The translations under genes and the position numbers were made by a program. The notes beneath the pieces were generated by a model. That model saw only the letters and a list, made by a program, of their open reading frames with translations, searched no databases and had not been told where the DNA came from. This document shows, in pieces, positions 39,013 through 47,742 of a stretch of 64,000 nucleotides of DNA. The stretch's first letter is position 1, and every line of letters begins with the position of its first letter. This stretch comes from Parahaliea mediterranea (lineage in GTDB: Bacteria > Pseudomonadota > Gammaproteobacteria > Pseudomonadales > Halieaceae): positions 19,714 to 83,713 of the forward strand of contig NZ_JAFKCZ010000008.1 of assembly GCF_017255185.1 (NCBI RefSeq), in the 5' to 3' direction.

Positions 39013-39530
39013 GAATCTTCCAGCGCCACACCCACAACGATCGCCGTGGAACAGTGGTAGGCCGCACTGCTGGTGCCCAGGCACCAGTTGATATCATTGG
39101 TGGCATCGGGCCGATAGGGAGGCCGGTCGCCCTCGTCGCGCTGGCACAGACAGGCCCCACAGGACGATTTACCGCAACAGTCATTGTAGGAAATGACATA
39201 GTTGCGCCCATCAGCGGGGTTCAGGCAAGTGCCGATCCAGGTTACCGGTGACATCTCCGTGCCCGGGGGGCAGGTATTGGCGCTACCGCCGCAACAATCG
39301 CACAGGAAACCGTCGATGGCGCAATAGCGCCAGTAATCACAGCTGCTTGGGTCGCCCTCTTCCACCGGCTGCCCCGGATTGCCCGCGGCACTAGCGCGGG
39401 CGACCGGCAGCAGCGGTATGGCGGCGCTGCCCACCAGCAGCGATCCCAGGCCCTTCAACAATCCCCGGCGCGAGCTGCGCTGGGCCAGTTCACGGCTGCG
39501 CTGTTCCATCATCCTATCGAGAAACTTCAT
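39009..39530 (-). CDS. aauA: aromatic amine dehydrogenase small (TTQ) subunit
   Basis: This 173-residue light chain carries tryptophan tryptophylquinone. The predicted TTQ tryptophans are Trp-98 (VTWIGTC) and Trp-149 (DINWCLG). It is cysteine-rich, with many conserved disulfide Cys (CDYWRYCAIDGFLCDCCGG, CCGKSSCGACLC). WIGTC and CCGKxxCGxCxC match aromatic amine dehydrogenase more closely than methylamine dehydrogenase, which has WVASC there. The N-terminus SRRGLLKGLGS (19-29) is Tat-like. The enzyme oxidatively deaminates arylalkylamines in the periplasm. It overlaps aauD and the cytochrome gene by 4 bp each. Confidence 0.93.
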   Translation of the reverse strand: MKFLDRMMEQRSRELAQRSSRRGLLKGLGSLLVGSAAIPLLPVARASAAGNPGQPVEEGDPSSCDYWRYCAIDGFLCDCCGGSANTCPPGTEMSPVTWIGTCLNPADGRNYVISYNDCCGKSSCGACLCQRDEGDRPPYRPDATNDINWCLGTSSAAYHCSTAIVVGVALEDS

Positions 39531-40150
39531 GCCTTGTCCGCCTCCACATACTGTACGCCGCTGCGCTTATTCATATAGTCCTGTATCGATGCCACCTTGA
39601 GTTCCTTGGCCTCGAACAGGCTGTCGAGATGCTCCCGCGAGTTAACGATACCCATGGATGCGATCGCGCCCTGCTCGTCGATCAGCACGGCGTAGGGCAA
39701 CTTTGCCACGCCGTAGGTTTTACCCAGCAGTTCCGACACCACATAGGGAAACTGTTCCAGACCCTTGCGCGCCACGTAGCCCGCATGATCCTGGTCACCG
39801 TCACTGGCAAGCACCACCTGCAGCCAGCTCGCCTCGGAACGCGCCGCCGCTTTCAGCGCCGGCGTTAACTCGTTGCAAATGGGGCAATCCGGCGACAGGA
39901 AAAACAGCAGCCGCGCACGGCCATCGCCCTTGCCGCCCACCGCCAGCGATTGACCGTGGAGGTCTCGTACCGCCACTTCCGGCGCCGCGGACCCCACTGA
40001 CAACTGCTGGTTCATCATCAACGCGCCGGCGGGCGCCACGCGCTCGTAGAGCACGCCAATCTGCCGCGCCAGGGCGAAGTTCACCAACACCATCGCCAGG
40101 AAGCCGATCCACAACACGATGTTGGATACCACCAACCAGTCCATCCTCAT
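39527..40150 (-). CDS. aauD: amine dehydrogenase maturation thiol-disulfide protein
   Basis: This 207-residue MauD/AauD protein has one N-terminal membrane anchor (VVSNIVLWIGFLAMVLVNFAL) and a periplasmic thioredoxin-like domain with Cys-89-Pro-Ile-Cys-92 (SPDCPICNE). MauD-type proteins form or isomerise the many disulfides of the small subunit. The start ATG overlaps the aauE stop (ATGA); a second Met two codons later is possible. It overlaps aauA by 4 bp. Confidence 0.9.
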   Translation of the reverse strand: MRMDWLVVSNIVLWIGFLAMVLVNFALARQIGVLYERVAPAGALMMNQQLSVGSAAPEVAVRDLHGQSLAVGGKGDGRARLLFFLSPDCPICNELTPALKAAARSEASWLQVVLASDGDQDHAGYVARKGLEQFPYVVSELLGKTYGVAKLPYAVLIDEQGAIASMGIVNSREHLDSLFEAKELKVASIQDYMNKRSGVQYVEADKA

Positions 40151-40671
40151 ACCCCTTTTGTCATGCGTTGCGCATTGCTGATCAATTGTTCGCTGCACAG
40201 GTACAACAGCGCCAGAAAGCCACCCACGACGGTGGCGGCCGTCAGCGTGGCGATTACACCAAAGGGTCCCGGTGTCAACGGGATCGCCACCAGGCACAGG
40301 GCGATGCATACCAGATTGCGTACCACCAGCGCCGGGCTTAGTAAAACGTCCGCCGCCGGACCGGCGCAGCCACAACGCATGTCGCGACGCCCCTGCAGCA
40401 ACTTGCTGCCCATCAGCAAGGCGTAGGCCAGCAGCAGCCCGGCCGCGCCGGCGAGGGCCAGCGCGCGAGAGGCCGGCAGTAGCATTAGCGCCGTCAGCAG
40501 CGCCTCGGCGGCGGCCAGTGCCGCAATCATCGGCACGGGCACCTGCAAGCCACCCAGATAGGCCGCCACCAGCGAGCGGTAAAAACCGAGGTTTTTGAAC
40601 TTGTGCCACGACGACACGCCCAGCAACCAGGCGGTGAACAGGGTTATACCGTAGGCAAGCATATCGAGCAT
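40147..40671 (-). CDS. aauE: amine dehydrogenase accessory membrane protein
   Basis: This 174-residue MauE/AauE (DoxX-like) integral membrane protein has about four or five hydrophobic helices and a paired-cysteine motif, MRCGCAG. Together with AauD it is thought to support export and disulfide formation of the small subunit. It follows aauB by 12 bp and is coupled to aauD. The start is either Met-1 or Met-4. Confidence 0.9.
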   Translation of the reverse strand: MLDMLAYGITLFTAWLLGVSSWHKFKNLGFYRSLVAAYLGGLQVPVPMIAALAAAEALLTALMLLPASRALALAGAAGLLLAYALLMGSKLLQGRRDMRCGCAGPAADVLLSPALVVRNLVCIALCLVAIPLTPGPFGVIATLTAATVVGGFLALLYLCSEQLISNAQRMTKGV

Positions 40672-40683
40672 GGGCAGCCCCGC

Positions 40684-41877
40684 CTATTCCGCCCGGTAGA
40701 GCATCAGCGGGGTTTCCTGGCCGATATCGGTAATCGTCTTGATGTAGTCACCGCTCTGGGCGTCGTACAACTCCATGCCCATATTCACGGGGTTGGTCAC
40801 CAGCAATTTCGGTTCCTTGCCGCGACTCACGGTGATGCTCAGGCCCCATTCCTTGAGCGCGATACGCGCCACCCGCGCCTGCTTCTTCGGATCAAATACC
40901 CAAACCTCGGGGCCACCGCCATTTTGGCTGCCGTCCTGTGCATCGGGATGCATCAATACGTAAAAACGCCCCAGGTCGTCCTCCGCGATGATACCGATGC
41001 CCGCGGGTGCCCAGCGCTCGGCGCGCTCGGCCTCGGGCACCAGGTGCCAGGCCTCGCCCACTTTCGCGGTTTTGCCGCTGAAGTCCACCGGCCAGACCAT
41101 GCCGTCGAAACCGGGGAAATACCCCGTATCGTTGATGATGGCCGCGCGCTCGAAAATCGGGTTCACGTCGGTACTGAAAAAGGCGTCGGTGCGCACCTGT
41201 TGCGCGATGCTGCCGTCCCGTTCCAGCGAGGTCGACATAAACCGCCCGTCGGCGCACAGGGAACTGAAACCGCGATCGCCGCTGGGGTAAACGAAAGTAC
41301 ATCCCGGTGTTGGGACCTGGCTGATGATTTCCCGCTTCTCGAGATCGATCAGGGTCACCGATGCCGCGGGACTGAAGTTGGCGATCGCCAGCCAGCGCTG
41401 GTCGTTCAGCAGCAACAGCGTTTCGCGGCTGGGCATCCCCATGAAGCGTTTTTTGCCCGGCAGGAAAACCTCCGCCACCGGCGCCAGGCTCTGCTGATCC
41501 CAGATCGTCAGGTAATCCTTGCGCTCACCGCGCGTGCCGCGCTCGTGAAAGGTTTCAACGGCATAGATTTCCCCGCGCCGCGCGGAGTGCAGGATGTTAC
41601 CCATCAACGCCACATTGAAGGTGCCCTTGACCTGTTCGGCGACAGTGTCCTCGGCGCTATCGATCACGTAGACCTTGCCGTCGGACATATGAAAAAAAGC
41701 CGCGTCGTGCACCAGGAACCAGCTTTCCGGATAGGTGGCGGGCAGCGTTTCAATCACCCCGATGGGCTCGATGGGCAGCGGCGGCGGGCGATCTTCGGCC
41801 CCCGCGGCGGTTGGGGCTAAAGACACCAACAATCCGGCCGCGGGCACCAAGGCCCACCTTTTCAGCGCTTGGTACAT
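40684..41877 (-). CDS. aauB: aromatic amine dehydrogenase large subunit
   Basis: This 397-residue seven-bladed beta-propeller heavy chain (MauB/AauB family) has a signal peptide ending at AAGAED, and propeller strands such as KVYVIDSAEDTVAEQVKG and PEVWVFDPKKQARVARIAL. It forms the alpha2beta2 periplasmic enzyme with AauA, and the large subunit lines the substrate channel. AAGGGA precedes the ATG. Gene order aauB-E-D-A-cytochrome matches that reported for Alcaligenes faecalis. No mauF, mauG, mauL, mauM or mauN homologue and no azurin/amicyanin gene is seen nearby. Confidence 0.92.
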   Translation of the reverse strand: MYQALKRWALVPAAGLLVSLAPTAAGAEDRPPPLPIEPIGVIETLPATYPESWFLVHDAAFFHMSDGKVYVIDSAEDTVAEQVKGTFNVALMGNILHSARRGEIYAVETFHERGTRGERKDYLTIWDQQSLAPVAEVFLPGKKRFMGMPSRETLLLLNDQRWLAIANFSPAASVTLIDLEKREIISQVPTPGCTFVYPSGDRGFSSLCADGRFMSTSLERDGSIAQQVRTDAFFSTDVNPIFERAAIINDTGYFPGFDGMVWPVDFSGKTAKVGEAWHLVPEAERAERWAPAGIGIIAEDDLGRFYVLMHPDAQDGSQNGGGPEVWVFDPKKQARVARIALKEWGLSITVSRGKEPKLLVTNPVNMGMELYDAQSGDYIKTITDIGQETPLMLYRAE

Positions 41878-41934
41878 AGTGATTCCCTTGTTTTTCTTAC
41901 CGAGTATAGTTGCCTGCGAAAAAAAAGCACCAAC

Positions 41935-43356
41935 TCAGGCCTTGCTGATCTGCAGCGTCTGGATGCTGGTGTACTCCTCGAGGCCGTAACGGCCGAACTC
42001 GACGCCGAAACCGGATTCCTTAACGCCGCCAAAGGGGGCGTCCGGCTGTATCATCGCGTGGTTGTTGACCCACGCGGTACCGCACTCGAGGCGCGAGGCC
42101 AGCGCCGCCGCCCGGTCGAGATCACCCGACCACACCGAGCCGCCGAGACCGTTGGGGCTGTCGTTGGCACGGCGCAGCGCATCTTCGACATCCGTGTACT
42201 TGAGTACCGGCAGGATCGGCCCGAAGGGCTCTTCGCGCACCAGCCGCGTGTTCTCGTCGATATCGGCGACAATGGTCACCGGAAAAAAGTAGCCGGGACC
42301 GGGCAGCGGCTGGCCGCCGGTCAGGATGCGCGCGCCGCTGGCGCGGGCCTCCTCGGCAATGGCGCAGACCTTGTCGAACTGCGGCTTGTTTTGCACCGGA
42401 CCAAAGTCGACCTCGCCGTCGCCAGGGCCGGTTTTGACGCTGCCGGCAATGTCCGCCAGGGCCTGGCACAGCTCGTCGTAAATATCTTCGTGCACGTACA
42501 GGCGCTTGAGCGCGGCGCAGGTCTGGCCGTTGTTGATCAGCGCGGTGGCGAAGATCTTCGGCGCCACCGCCGCCACGTCGACATCCGGCAGCACGATCGC
42601 CGCGTCGTTGCCGCCGAGTTCCAGGGTGAGGCGTTTGAGGTTGCCGGAGGCGCCCTGCATGATCTTCTTGCCGGTCGGCGTGGAACCGGTGAATACGATC
42701 TTGTTGATACCCGGGTGATTGGTCATGGCGGCGCCGAGACTGCCGTCACCGGTGACGATATTGAACACGCCCGGCGGCAGGATGTCATTGATGATCTCGG
42801 CGGCGCGCAAAGTGGTCAGGGGCGTGAATTCCGAGGGCTTGATCACCACGGTGTTGCCGCTGCGCAGCGCCGGCATGGTGTGCCAGATGGCGATCAGCAG
42901 GGGGTAATTCCAGGGGGTGATGGAACCCACCACGCCCAACGGCTTGCGGTGTACTTCAATGCGCGCTTCATCGTTGTCCTGAATGACTTCCACCGGCAGC
43001 TCGAGATCCGCCGTCGCGTGGCACCAGGCCACCGTGCCGCCCAGCTCGAACTGGGCGCCGAGCCCGGCGAAACCGCCCAGGGGCTTGCCCTGCTCGCGCA
43101 CCAGCAAACCGGCCAGTTCCCCGGCGTGCGCCTCCAGCGCCGCGCCAATGGCGTGAACCATTTCAGCGCGCTCCGCGTCGGGACGCGCGCTCCACGCGGG
43201 AAAGGCTGCGCGCGCGGCGTCCACGGCCCGGTTGAGGTCTTGCTCCGTGGCTCGCGGGCACTGGGCAATGACTTCCTCGGTGGCCGGATTCAGTACCGGG
43301 AAGTGCGCGTCGGTATCGACCTTTTGTCCATCAATGATCATCTGGTATTCAGACAT
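41935..43356 (-). CDS. aldehyde dehydrogenase, probably arylacetaldehyde dehydrogenase
   Basis: This 473-residue NAD(P)-dependent aldehyde dehydrogenase has GSITPWNYP for cofactor binding, general base Glu-246 (LELGGND) and nucleophile Cys-280 (NNGQTCAAL). It lies 57 bp upstream of aauB in the same direction, so it probably oxidises the phenylacetaldehyde or 4-hydroxyphenylacetaldehyde released by the amine dehydrogenase. It may also serve the phospho-lyase branch next door. Substrate is inferred from position. Confidence 0.88.
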   Translation of the reverse strand: MSEYQMIIDGQKVDTDAHFPVLNPATEEVIAQCPRATEQDLNRAVDAARAAFPAWSARPDAERAEMVHAIGAALEAHAGELAGLLVREQGKPLGGFAGLGAQFELGGTVAWCHATADLELPVEVIQDNDEARIEVHRKPLGVVGSITPWNYPLLIAIWHTMPALRSGNTVVIKPSEFTPLTTLRAAEIINDILPPGVFNIVTGDGSLGAAMTNHPGINKIVFTGSTPTGKKIMQGASGNLKRLTLELGGNDAAIVLPDVDVAAVAPKIFATALINNGQTCAALKRLYVHEDIYDELCQALADIAGSVKTGPGDGEVDFGPVQNKPQFDKVCAIAEEARASGARILTGGQPLPGPGYFFPVTIVADIDENTRLVREEPFGPILPVLKYTDVEDALRRANDSPNGLGGSVWSGDLDRAAALASRLECGTAWVNNHAMIQPDAPFGGVKESGFGVEFGRYGLEEYTSIQTLQISKA

Positions 43357-43510
43357 GGCGAACCTCTACTTCGAATTATGGTGGCACGAGTTGCCAGACA
43401 TGCATTGAAGCAGGTCGGCGCACCGCTGTCTTGTCTTTGCGGGAAACTGGCGCTTGTCTGTCGAAGAAGCTCGCCTTCGCGTTGGGCGGGCTGTTGAACA
43501 AGGACCCGCG

Positions 43511-44716
43511 CTATTGCTGGGAAGCGGGGTCACCCGTCGCGGCGACAGCTGGTCGCAGGCGCCGCCAGTGATCCACCAGGGGCACCAGGATCAGCAGGTA
43601 GGAAAGCACGAACAGGCCGACACCGGCGATGATCACCGCGGTGTAACCGCCCTCGGGAAGCAGTGAACCGGCAAACGCCGGCCCCACCGACAGACCGAGC
43701 ATCTGCGCCGCGACGGCATGGGTCACCACGCGCCCGTGGCGGTCGAAACTGGCCATGGCGGCCAGCAGAAAGGGATGGGTCATGTTCCAGGCGAAGTTGT
43801 ACAGGCAGACGGTGAGCGCATAGACCGCCGCGGTAAAAGGCCCCAGCAGCACCAACAGCACCAGCGCGCCTCCCAGGACGCCCGCCGCCAGGGGGCCCGC
43901 GCGTCCCAGGCGGTTGCCCAGCAGCACCGCCACCAGCGCCCCGGCAATACCGAGGAACTGAGACAGCATCAACCCGTTGGCGACCTGTTGTTCGAGCAGG
44001 CCCGCGTTCATGCCGATCAGGAACAGATAGGCCCAAATCACGCCCTGGGCGAAGAAGTAGGTGAACATGGCCGCGACGGCCAGCCAGCGCCCGGCGGCCG
44101 GCAGGTCCACCGCATCCGCCTCGACCACTTCGTGATCGGTCAGCGAGGCGGGCACGGCGCGCACAAACAGCAGGCCGCTGGCGCCAAACAGCGCGAAGCA
44201 GGCGATCAGCCCCTCCACCCCGATGGCCGCGATCAGCGAGGGCATGGCCCACAGCCCCAGGGCGCCGTAGGTCAACACCCCCATGATCAGGAAACCGAAA
44301 TTCCTGTCCGGCTTTTCGGTCAGCCCCACCTGGGTGAAAGTCAGGGATACCAGGCCGCCCGAACCGAGCCCGGCGAGAAAGCGGCAGGCGGTAAACAGCA
44401 GCGGATCGCGGGTCAGCAGCGACAGCAGGTTACCCAGTACAAACACGCCGATGGCGGCCACCACCACGCGAAAAGCCGGGGTGCGCTTGCCGTGCAAGGC
44501 CAGGGCCACGGTGGTGAGCGCAATACCCCACACTTCCGCGGAAGCCACATAGCCGACCTGCTGCTCGGTGAGGCCGAAGCTGGCGACGAGCCCCTGGACG
44601 AAGCCGGGCTGCACGATGAACACCGCGGCGCCGATGGTACCCAGGTAGATCACCCCGAACAGCGCCGAGGGACTGTTGATGTTCAGCGCCCTTTCGGGTT
44701 TTGCTATTGTTGTCAT
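43511..44716 (-). CDS. MFS transporter
   Basis: This 401-residue transporter has about twelve transmembrane segments and is a paralogue of the MFS protein at 29629-30792 (shared LYNFxWN and GR-V segments in the second half). It is divergent from the LuxR gene with a 73-bp intergenic region. It lies between the aldehyde dehydrogenase and the kinase/phospho-lyase cassette, so it probably imports an amine or amino alcohol. The ATG with GAGG upstream is preferred over a GTG five codons earlier. Confidence 0.87.
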   Translation of the reverse strand: MTTIAKPERALNINSPSALFGVIYLGTIGAAVFIVQPGFVQGLVASFGLTEQQVGYVASAEVWGIALTTVALALHGKRTPAFRVVVAAIGVFVLGNLLSLLTRDPLLFTACRFLAGLGSGGLVSLTFTQVGLTEKPDRNFGFLIMGVLTYGALGLWAMPSLIAAIGVEGLIACFALFGASGLLFVRAVPASLTDHEVVEADAVDLPAAGRWLAVAAMFTYFFAQGVIWAYLFLIGMNAGLLEQQVANGLMLSQFLGIAGALVAVLLGNRLGRAGPLAAGVLGGALVLLVLLGPFTAAVYALTVCLYNFAWNMTHPFLLAAMASFDRHGRVVTHAVAAQMLGLSVGPAFAGSLLPEGGYTAVIIAGVGLFVLSYLLILVPLVDHWRRLRPAVAATGDPASQQ

Positions 44717-44789
44717 TATGATCGACCTCACACGGTGAGTGATCTGGCATTATGCACAGTTTGACACGCCACCAGCATCCGTCAGAAGT

Positions 44790-45503
44790 ATGATAACAAC
44801 AGTGGACACCCAGTTTCCCAACCGCTTCCAGCAGGAGAGCCTGAACCTGCTGGAACGCCTGATCGAGGTCGACTCCTCGGGTTTCTATCTGGTGGGGCCC
44901 GATATGCGGCACAGCGGCGTGGTGCTGCACAATATCGCCCCCCAAGCCGGCCGCGACTATTCACAGCGCTACCAGTTCAGCGACCCCCTGCACCCGCGAC
45001 ACTTTCGCCACAGCGAGGTGCGCCTGGTCAATATCGACGAGGTTATCGGCGAGCCGGAACTACTGGCCTCGGATTACTACCAGTCATTCATGGCGCCGAT
45101 GGGGCACCGGCACGTGACCGATATGTTCTTTCGTCGCGACGGCGACATCGTGGCCATCATGACCCTGTTGCGCTCGCCGGAATCGGGCCCTTTCACCACA
45201 ACGGAGCTTGAGATGCTGCGCTCGCTGCAGCCCTTTCTCGAGTACGCGCTCAATACCACCTACATGCCGGCGCGGTACCGGCAGCGGGATTCCATACAGG
45301 AGCGCTATCATCTCACGGCCCGCGAACTGGACGTCGTCGAACGGGTGGTGAGCGGCGCCAGCAACAAGCATATCGCCCGCGACCTCTCCCTCGGCCTGGC
45401 CACGGTAAAGACCCACCTGCAGCATATTTTCCACAAAATGGAGGTCACCTCGCGGACCGCGCTCAGCGCCCGGGTATTGCGCGAACTGGGCGCCGACAAC
45501 TGA
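44790..45503 (+). CDS. LuxR-family regulator
   Basis: This 237-residue protein has an N-terminal GAF/PAS-like sensor region (about residues 1-165) without autoinducer-domain motifs. The C-terminal LuxR HTH is YHLTARELDVVERVVSGASNKHIARDLSLGLATVKTHLQHIFHKM. It is divergent from the MFS gene and 103 bp ahead of the SDR gene, so it probably controls both. The start at 44790 has a weak ribosome site; an earlier in-frame start would add 17 residues. Confidence 0.87.
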   Translation: MITTVDTQFPNRFQQESLNLLERLIEVDSSGFYLVGPDMRHSGVVLHNIAPQAGRDYSQRYQFSDPLHPRHFRHSEVRLVNIDEVIGEPELLASDYYQSFMAPMGHRHVTDMFFRRDGDIVAIMTLLRSPESGPFTTTELEMLRSLQPFLEYALNTTYMPARYRQRDSIQERYHLTARELDVVERVVSGASNKHIARDLSLGLATVKTHLQHIFHKMEVTSRTALSARVLRELGADN

Positions 45504-45606
45504 AACGCGGCCAACTCCCGGCGCACTCGCATAATACTTTCGGTGGATAGCCTGCCCGCGCGAAATCATCTAGGTTTAAAAAAGATCACATCGCGGAGGA
45601 AGGATC

Positions 45607-46404
45607 ATGTTGGGAAAACTCGAGGGTAAAGTCGCCATTGTCACCGGCGCGGGCCAGGGTATCGGGGAAGGCATCGCCCGGGTGTTCGCCGATGCCGGCG
45701 CAAAGGTCATTGTGGCAACCCGCTCGTCCGGCAATGGCCAGGAAACCGTGGATACCATCCGCGCCGGCGGCGGCGAAGCCACGCTCGTACAGTGCGACGT
45801 GGGCTCCAGGAGCGCCATCAGGGACCTCGTCGAGGCCACCCTCGACACCTACGGCACCGTGGACATCGCGATCCACAACGCCGCGGTCTACCCGATCCAC
45901 TACATCGAGGAACTCACCGACGAGGTACTGGACAGGACTCTCGACGTCAACATGAAGGCCGGGGTATGGCTGACGCAATACTGCCTGCCGGAATTCCGCC
46001 GCAAACAGTGGGGACGGGTCATTTTTACCTCCTCGGTCACCGGCCCCACGGTCGCCATGCCGGGCACCGCCCACTACGCCATGTCCAAGGGCGGGATGAA
46101 CGGCTTCATTCGCACCGCGGCTCTGGAGTTCGCGCGGGAGGGCATCACCGTCAACGGAGTCGAGCCCGGCTATATTCTGACCCAGGCGATGTCCGCCCTG
46201 GGCGACGCGGAGGAACTCAAGGCCATGGCGGCCTGCATTCCCCGGGGCGAGCTGGGCGTACCGGAGGACATCGCCAACACCATGCTGTTCCTGGCCGCCG
46301 AGGAGGCGGGCTACATCACCGGCCAGACCATCGTCGTGGACGGCGGCTCCACCCTGCCCGAAAGCCAGGTGGTCATGGACGGGTTTTACGCGGAGCGCGG
46401 CTGA
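45607..46404 (+). CDS. short-chain dehydrogenase/reductase
   Basis: This 265-residue classical SDR has the NAD(P)-binding TGAGQGIG (14-21), NAA motif (IHNAAV), catalytic Ser in FTSSVTG, and Tyr/Lys in HYAMSKGG. GCGGAGGAAGGATC precedes the ATG. It starts a three-gene run with the phospho-lyase-like enzyme (30-bp gap) and kinase. It might oxidise an alcohol intermediate of the same pathway, or adjust the stereochemistry of an amino alcohol; this is inference. Confidence 0.88.
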   Translation: MLGKLEGKVAIVTGAGQGIGEGIARVFADAGAKVIVATRSSGNGQETVDTIRAGGGEATLVQCDVGSRSAIRDLVEATLDTYGTVDIAIHNAAVYPIHYIEELTDEVLDRTLDVNMKAGVWLTQYCLPEFRRKQWGRVIFTSSVTGPTVAMPGTAHYAMSKGGMNGFIRTAALEFAREGITVNGVEPGYILTQAMSALGDAEELKAMAACIPRGELGVPEDIANTMLFLAAEEAGYITGQTIVVDGGSTLPESQVVMDGFYAERG

Positions 46405-46434
46405 AGGCCGCCGCTAACACGGGGAACAGATACG

Positions 46435-47742
46435 ATGACAGGCAACGAACGCAACACCCTGCTTGAAAGGCGTTTTCGCGTCCTCGGCAGTCACTCACCC
46501 CTGTTTTACGAGGAGCCGCTGCACCTGGTGCGCGGCGAGGGGGTATGGGTTTACGACGCCGATGGGCGCCGCTACCTGGACGTCTACAACAATGTCCCGC
46601 ACGTAGGTCACTGCCACCCCCGCGTGGTGGAGGCCATCGCCCGCCAGGCGGCGACATTGAATACACACACGCGCTACCTGCACGACAATATCGTCAACTA
46701 CGCCGAGCGCCTGACCGCTAAATTCCACCCCTCGCTGAACATGGCGATGTTCGCCTGCACCGGCAGCGAGGCCAACGAGGTCGCGCTGCGCATGGCGCGG
46801 CACGCCACCGGCAACGAAGGTATCATCGTCACCGACTTCGCCTACCACGGCAACACCGCCGCGGTGGCGGAGCTGGGCACCGGTTTCATGCCCGAGGCGC
46901 AGTCCACCCAGCGCGTCGCGAGTTTTCCGATTCCCGACAGCTATCGCACGCCGCAAGAACTCAGTGGTGACGCACTGGCGGATTACTACGCGGACACTGT
47001 GCAACAAGCCATCGACACCCTGCAATCCCGCGGGCTCGGCGTGGCTGGCATACTGATCTGCCCGGACTTCGCCAACGAGGGCCTGGTCTACGAACCACCA
47101 GGCTTTCTCGCCAAGGCCATCGAGCGGGTGCGCGCCGCGGGCGGACTGTACATCGCCGACGAGGTCCAGGGCGGGTTCGGCCGCACCGGGCACCACTGGT
47201 GGTCGCACGAGTGGGCCGGGGTCACCCCCGACATCGTCACCCTGGGCAAACCCATGGGCAACGGCCACCCGATTTCCGGCGTTATCGCCAGCGAGCACTT
47301 GATTGAAGCCTTCGGTGAATGGGGCATGTATTTCAATACCTTTGCCGGCAACCCGGTGTCCTGCGCGGCCGCCGCGGCGGTGCTGGACGTGCTGGAGCAG
47401 GAAAATTTGCTGCAAAACGCCGTCGACACCGGCGCCTGTGTGGCGCGCGGCCTGCGCGAGCTGCAATCGCGCCACGCGCTGATTGGCGACGTGCGCGACA
47501 AGGGCCTGTTTTTCGCCATCGAACTGGTGCGCGACCGCGATACCCGCGAGGCCGCGGGCGCCGAGGCCCGCCAGGTCGTCAACGCCATGCGGCGCGAGGG
47601 CGTGCTGATCAGCAGCATCGGCAAGCAGGACCAGATCCTCAAGCTGCGGCCGCCCATGCCCTTCCAACGCGAGCACGCCGACCGGCTGATCGAGACCCTG
47701 GACACCTGCCTGACACAGGTCACGGAGGCGCGCCGTGGATAA
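46435..47742 (+). CDS. class-III PLP enzyme, O-phosphoamine phospho-lyase-like
   Basis: This 435-residue fold-type I PLP enzyme has PLP Lys-272 in TLGKPMGNGHP and Asp-242 in IADEVQGGFGR. NNVPHVGHCHP, NTHTRYLHDNIVNYAERL, YFNTFAGNPVSCA and LIGDVRDKGLFFAIELVRD closely parallel ethanolamine-phosphate and 5-phosphohydroxylysine phospho-lyases (human ETNPPL/PHYKPL). Those enzymes remove ammonia and phosphate from a phosphorylated amino alcohol to give an aldehyde. The overlapping downstream kinase supports this over an omega-aminotransferase. The amino alcohol itself is not known. Confidence 0.8.
   Translation: MTGNERNTLLERRFRVLGSHSPLFYEEPLHLVRGEGVWVYDADGRRYLDVYNNVPHVGHCHPRVVEAIARQAATLNTHTRYLHDNIVNYAERLTAKFHPSLNMAMFACTGSEANEVALRMARHATGNEGIIVTDFAYHGNTAAVAELGTGFMPEAQSTQRVASFPIPDSYRTPQELSGDALADYYADTVQQAIDTLQSRGLGVAGILICPDFANEGLVYEPPGFLAKAIERVRAAGGLYIADEVQGGFGRTGHHWWSHEWAGVTPDIVTLGKPMGNGHPISGVIASEHLIEAFGEWGMYFNTFAGNPVSCAAAAAVLDVLEQENLLQNAVDTGACVARGLRELQSRHALIGDVRDKGLFFAIELVRDRDTREAAGAEARQVVNAMRREGVLISSIGKQDQILKLRPPMPFQREHADRLIETLDTCLTQVTEARRG

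Noticed and set aside
39009..41877. Methylamine dehydrogenase (mauBEDA) instead of aromatic amine dehydrogenase
   Set aside because: Small-subunit motifs (WIGTC, CCGKxxCGxC), absence of amicyanin and mauG, the aau-type gene order with a monohaem cytochrome, and hpa/paa context all favour the aromatic enzyme.
43381..43395. TGGCACGAGTTGCC as a sigma-54 promoter
   Set aside because: The distance between the GG and GC elements is two bases too short for a -24/-12 promoter.
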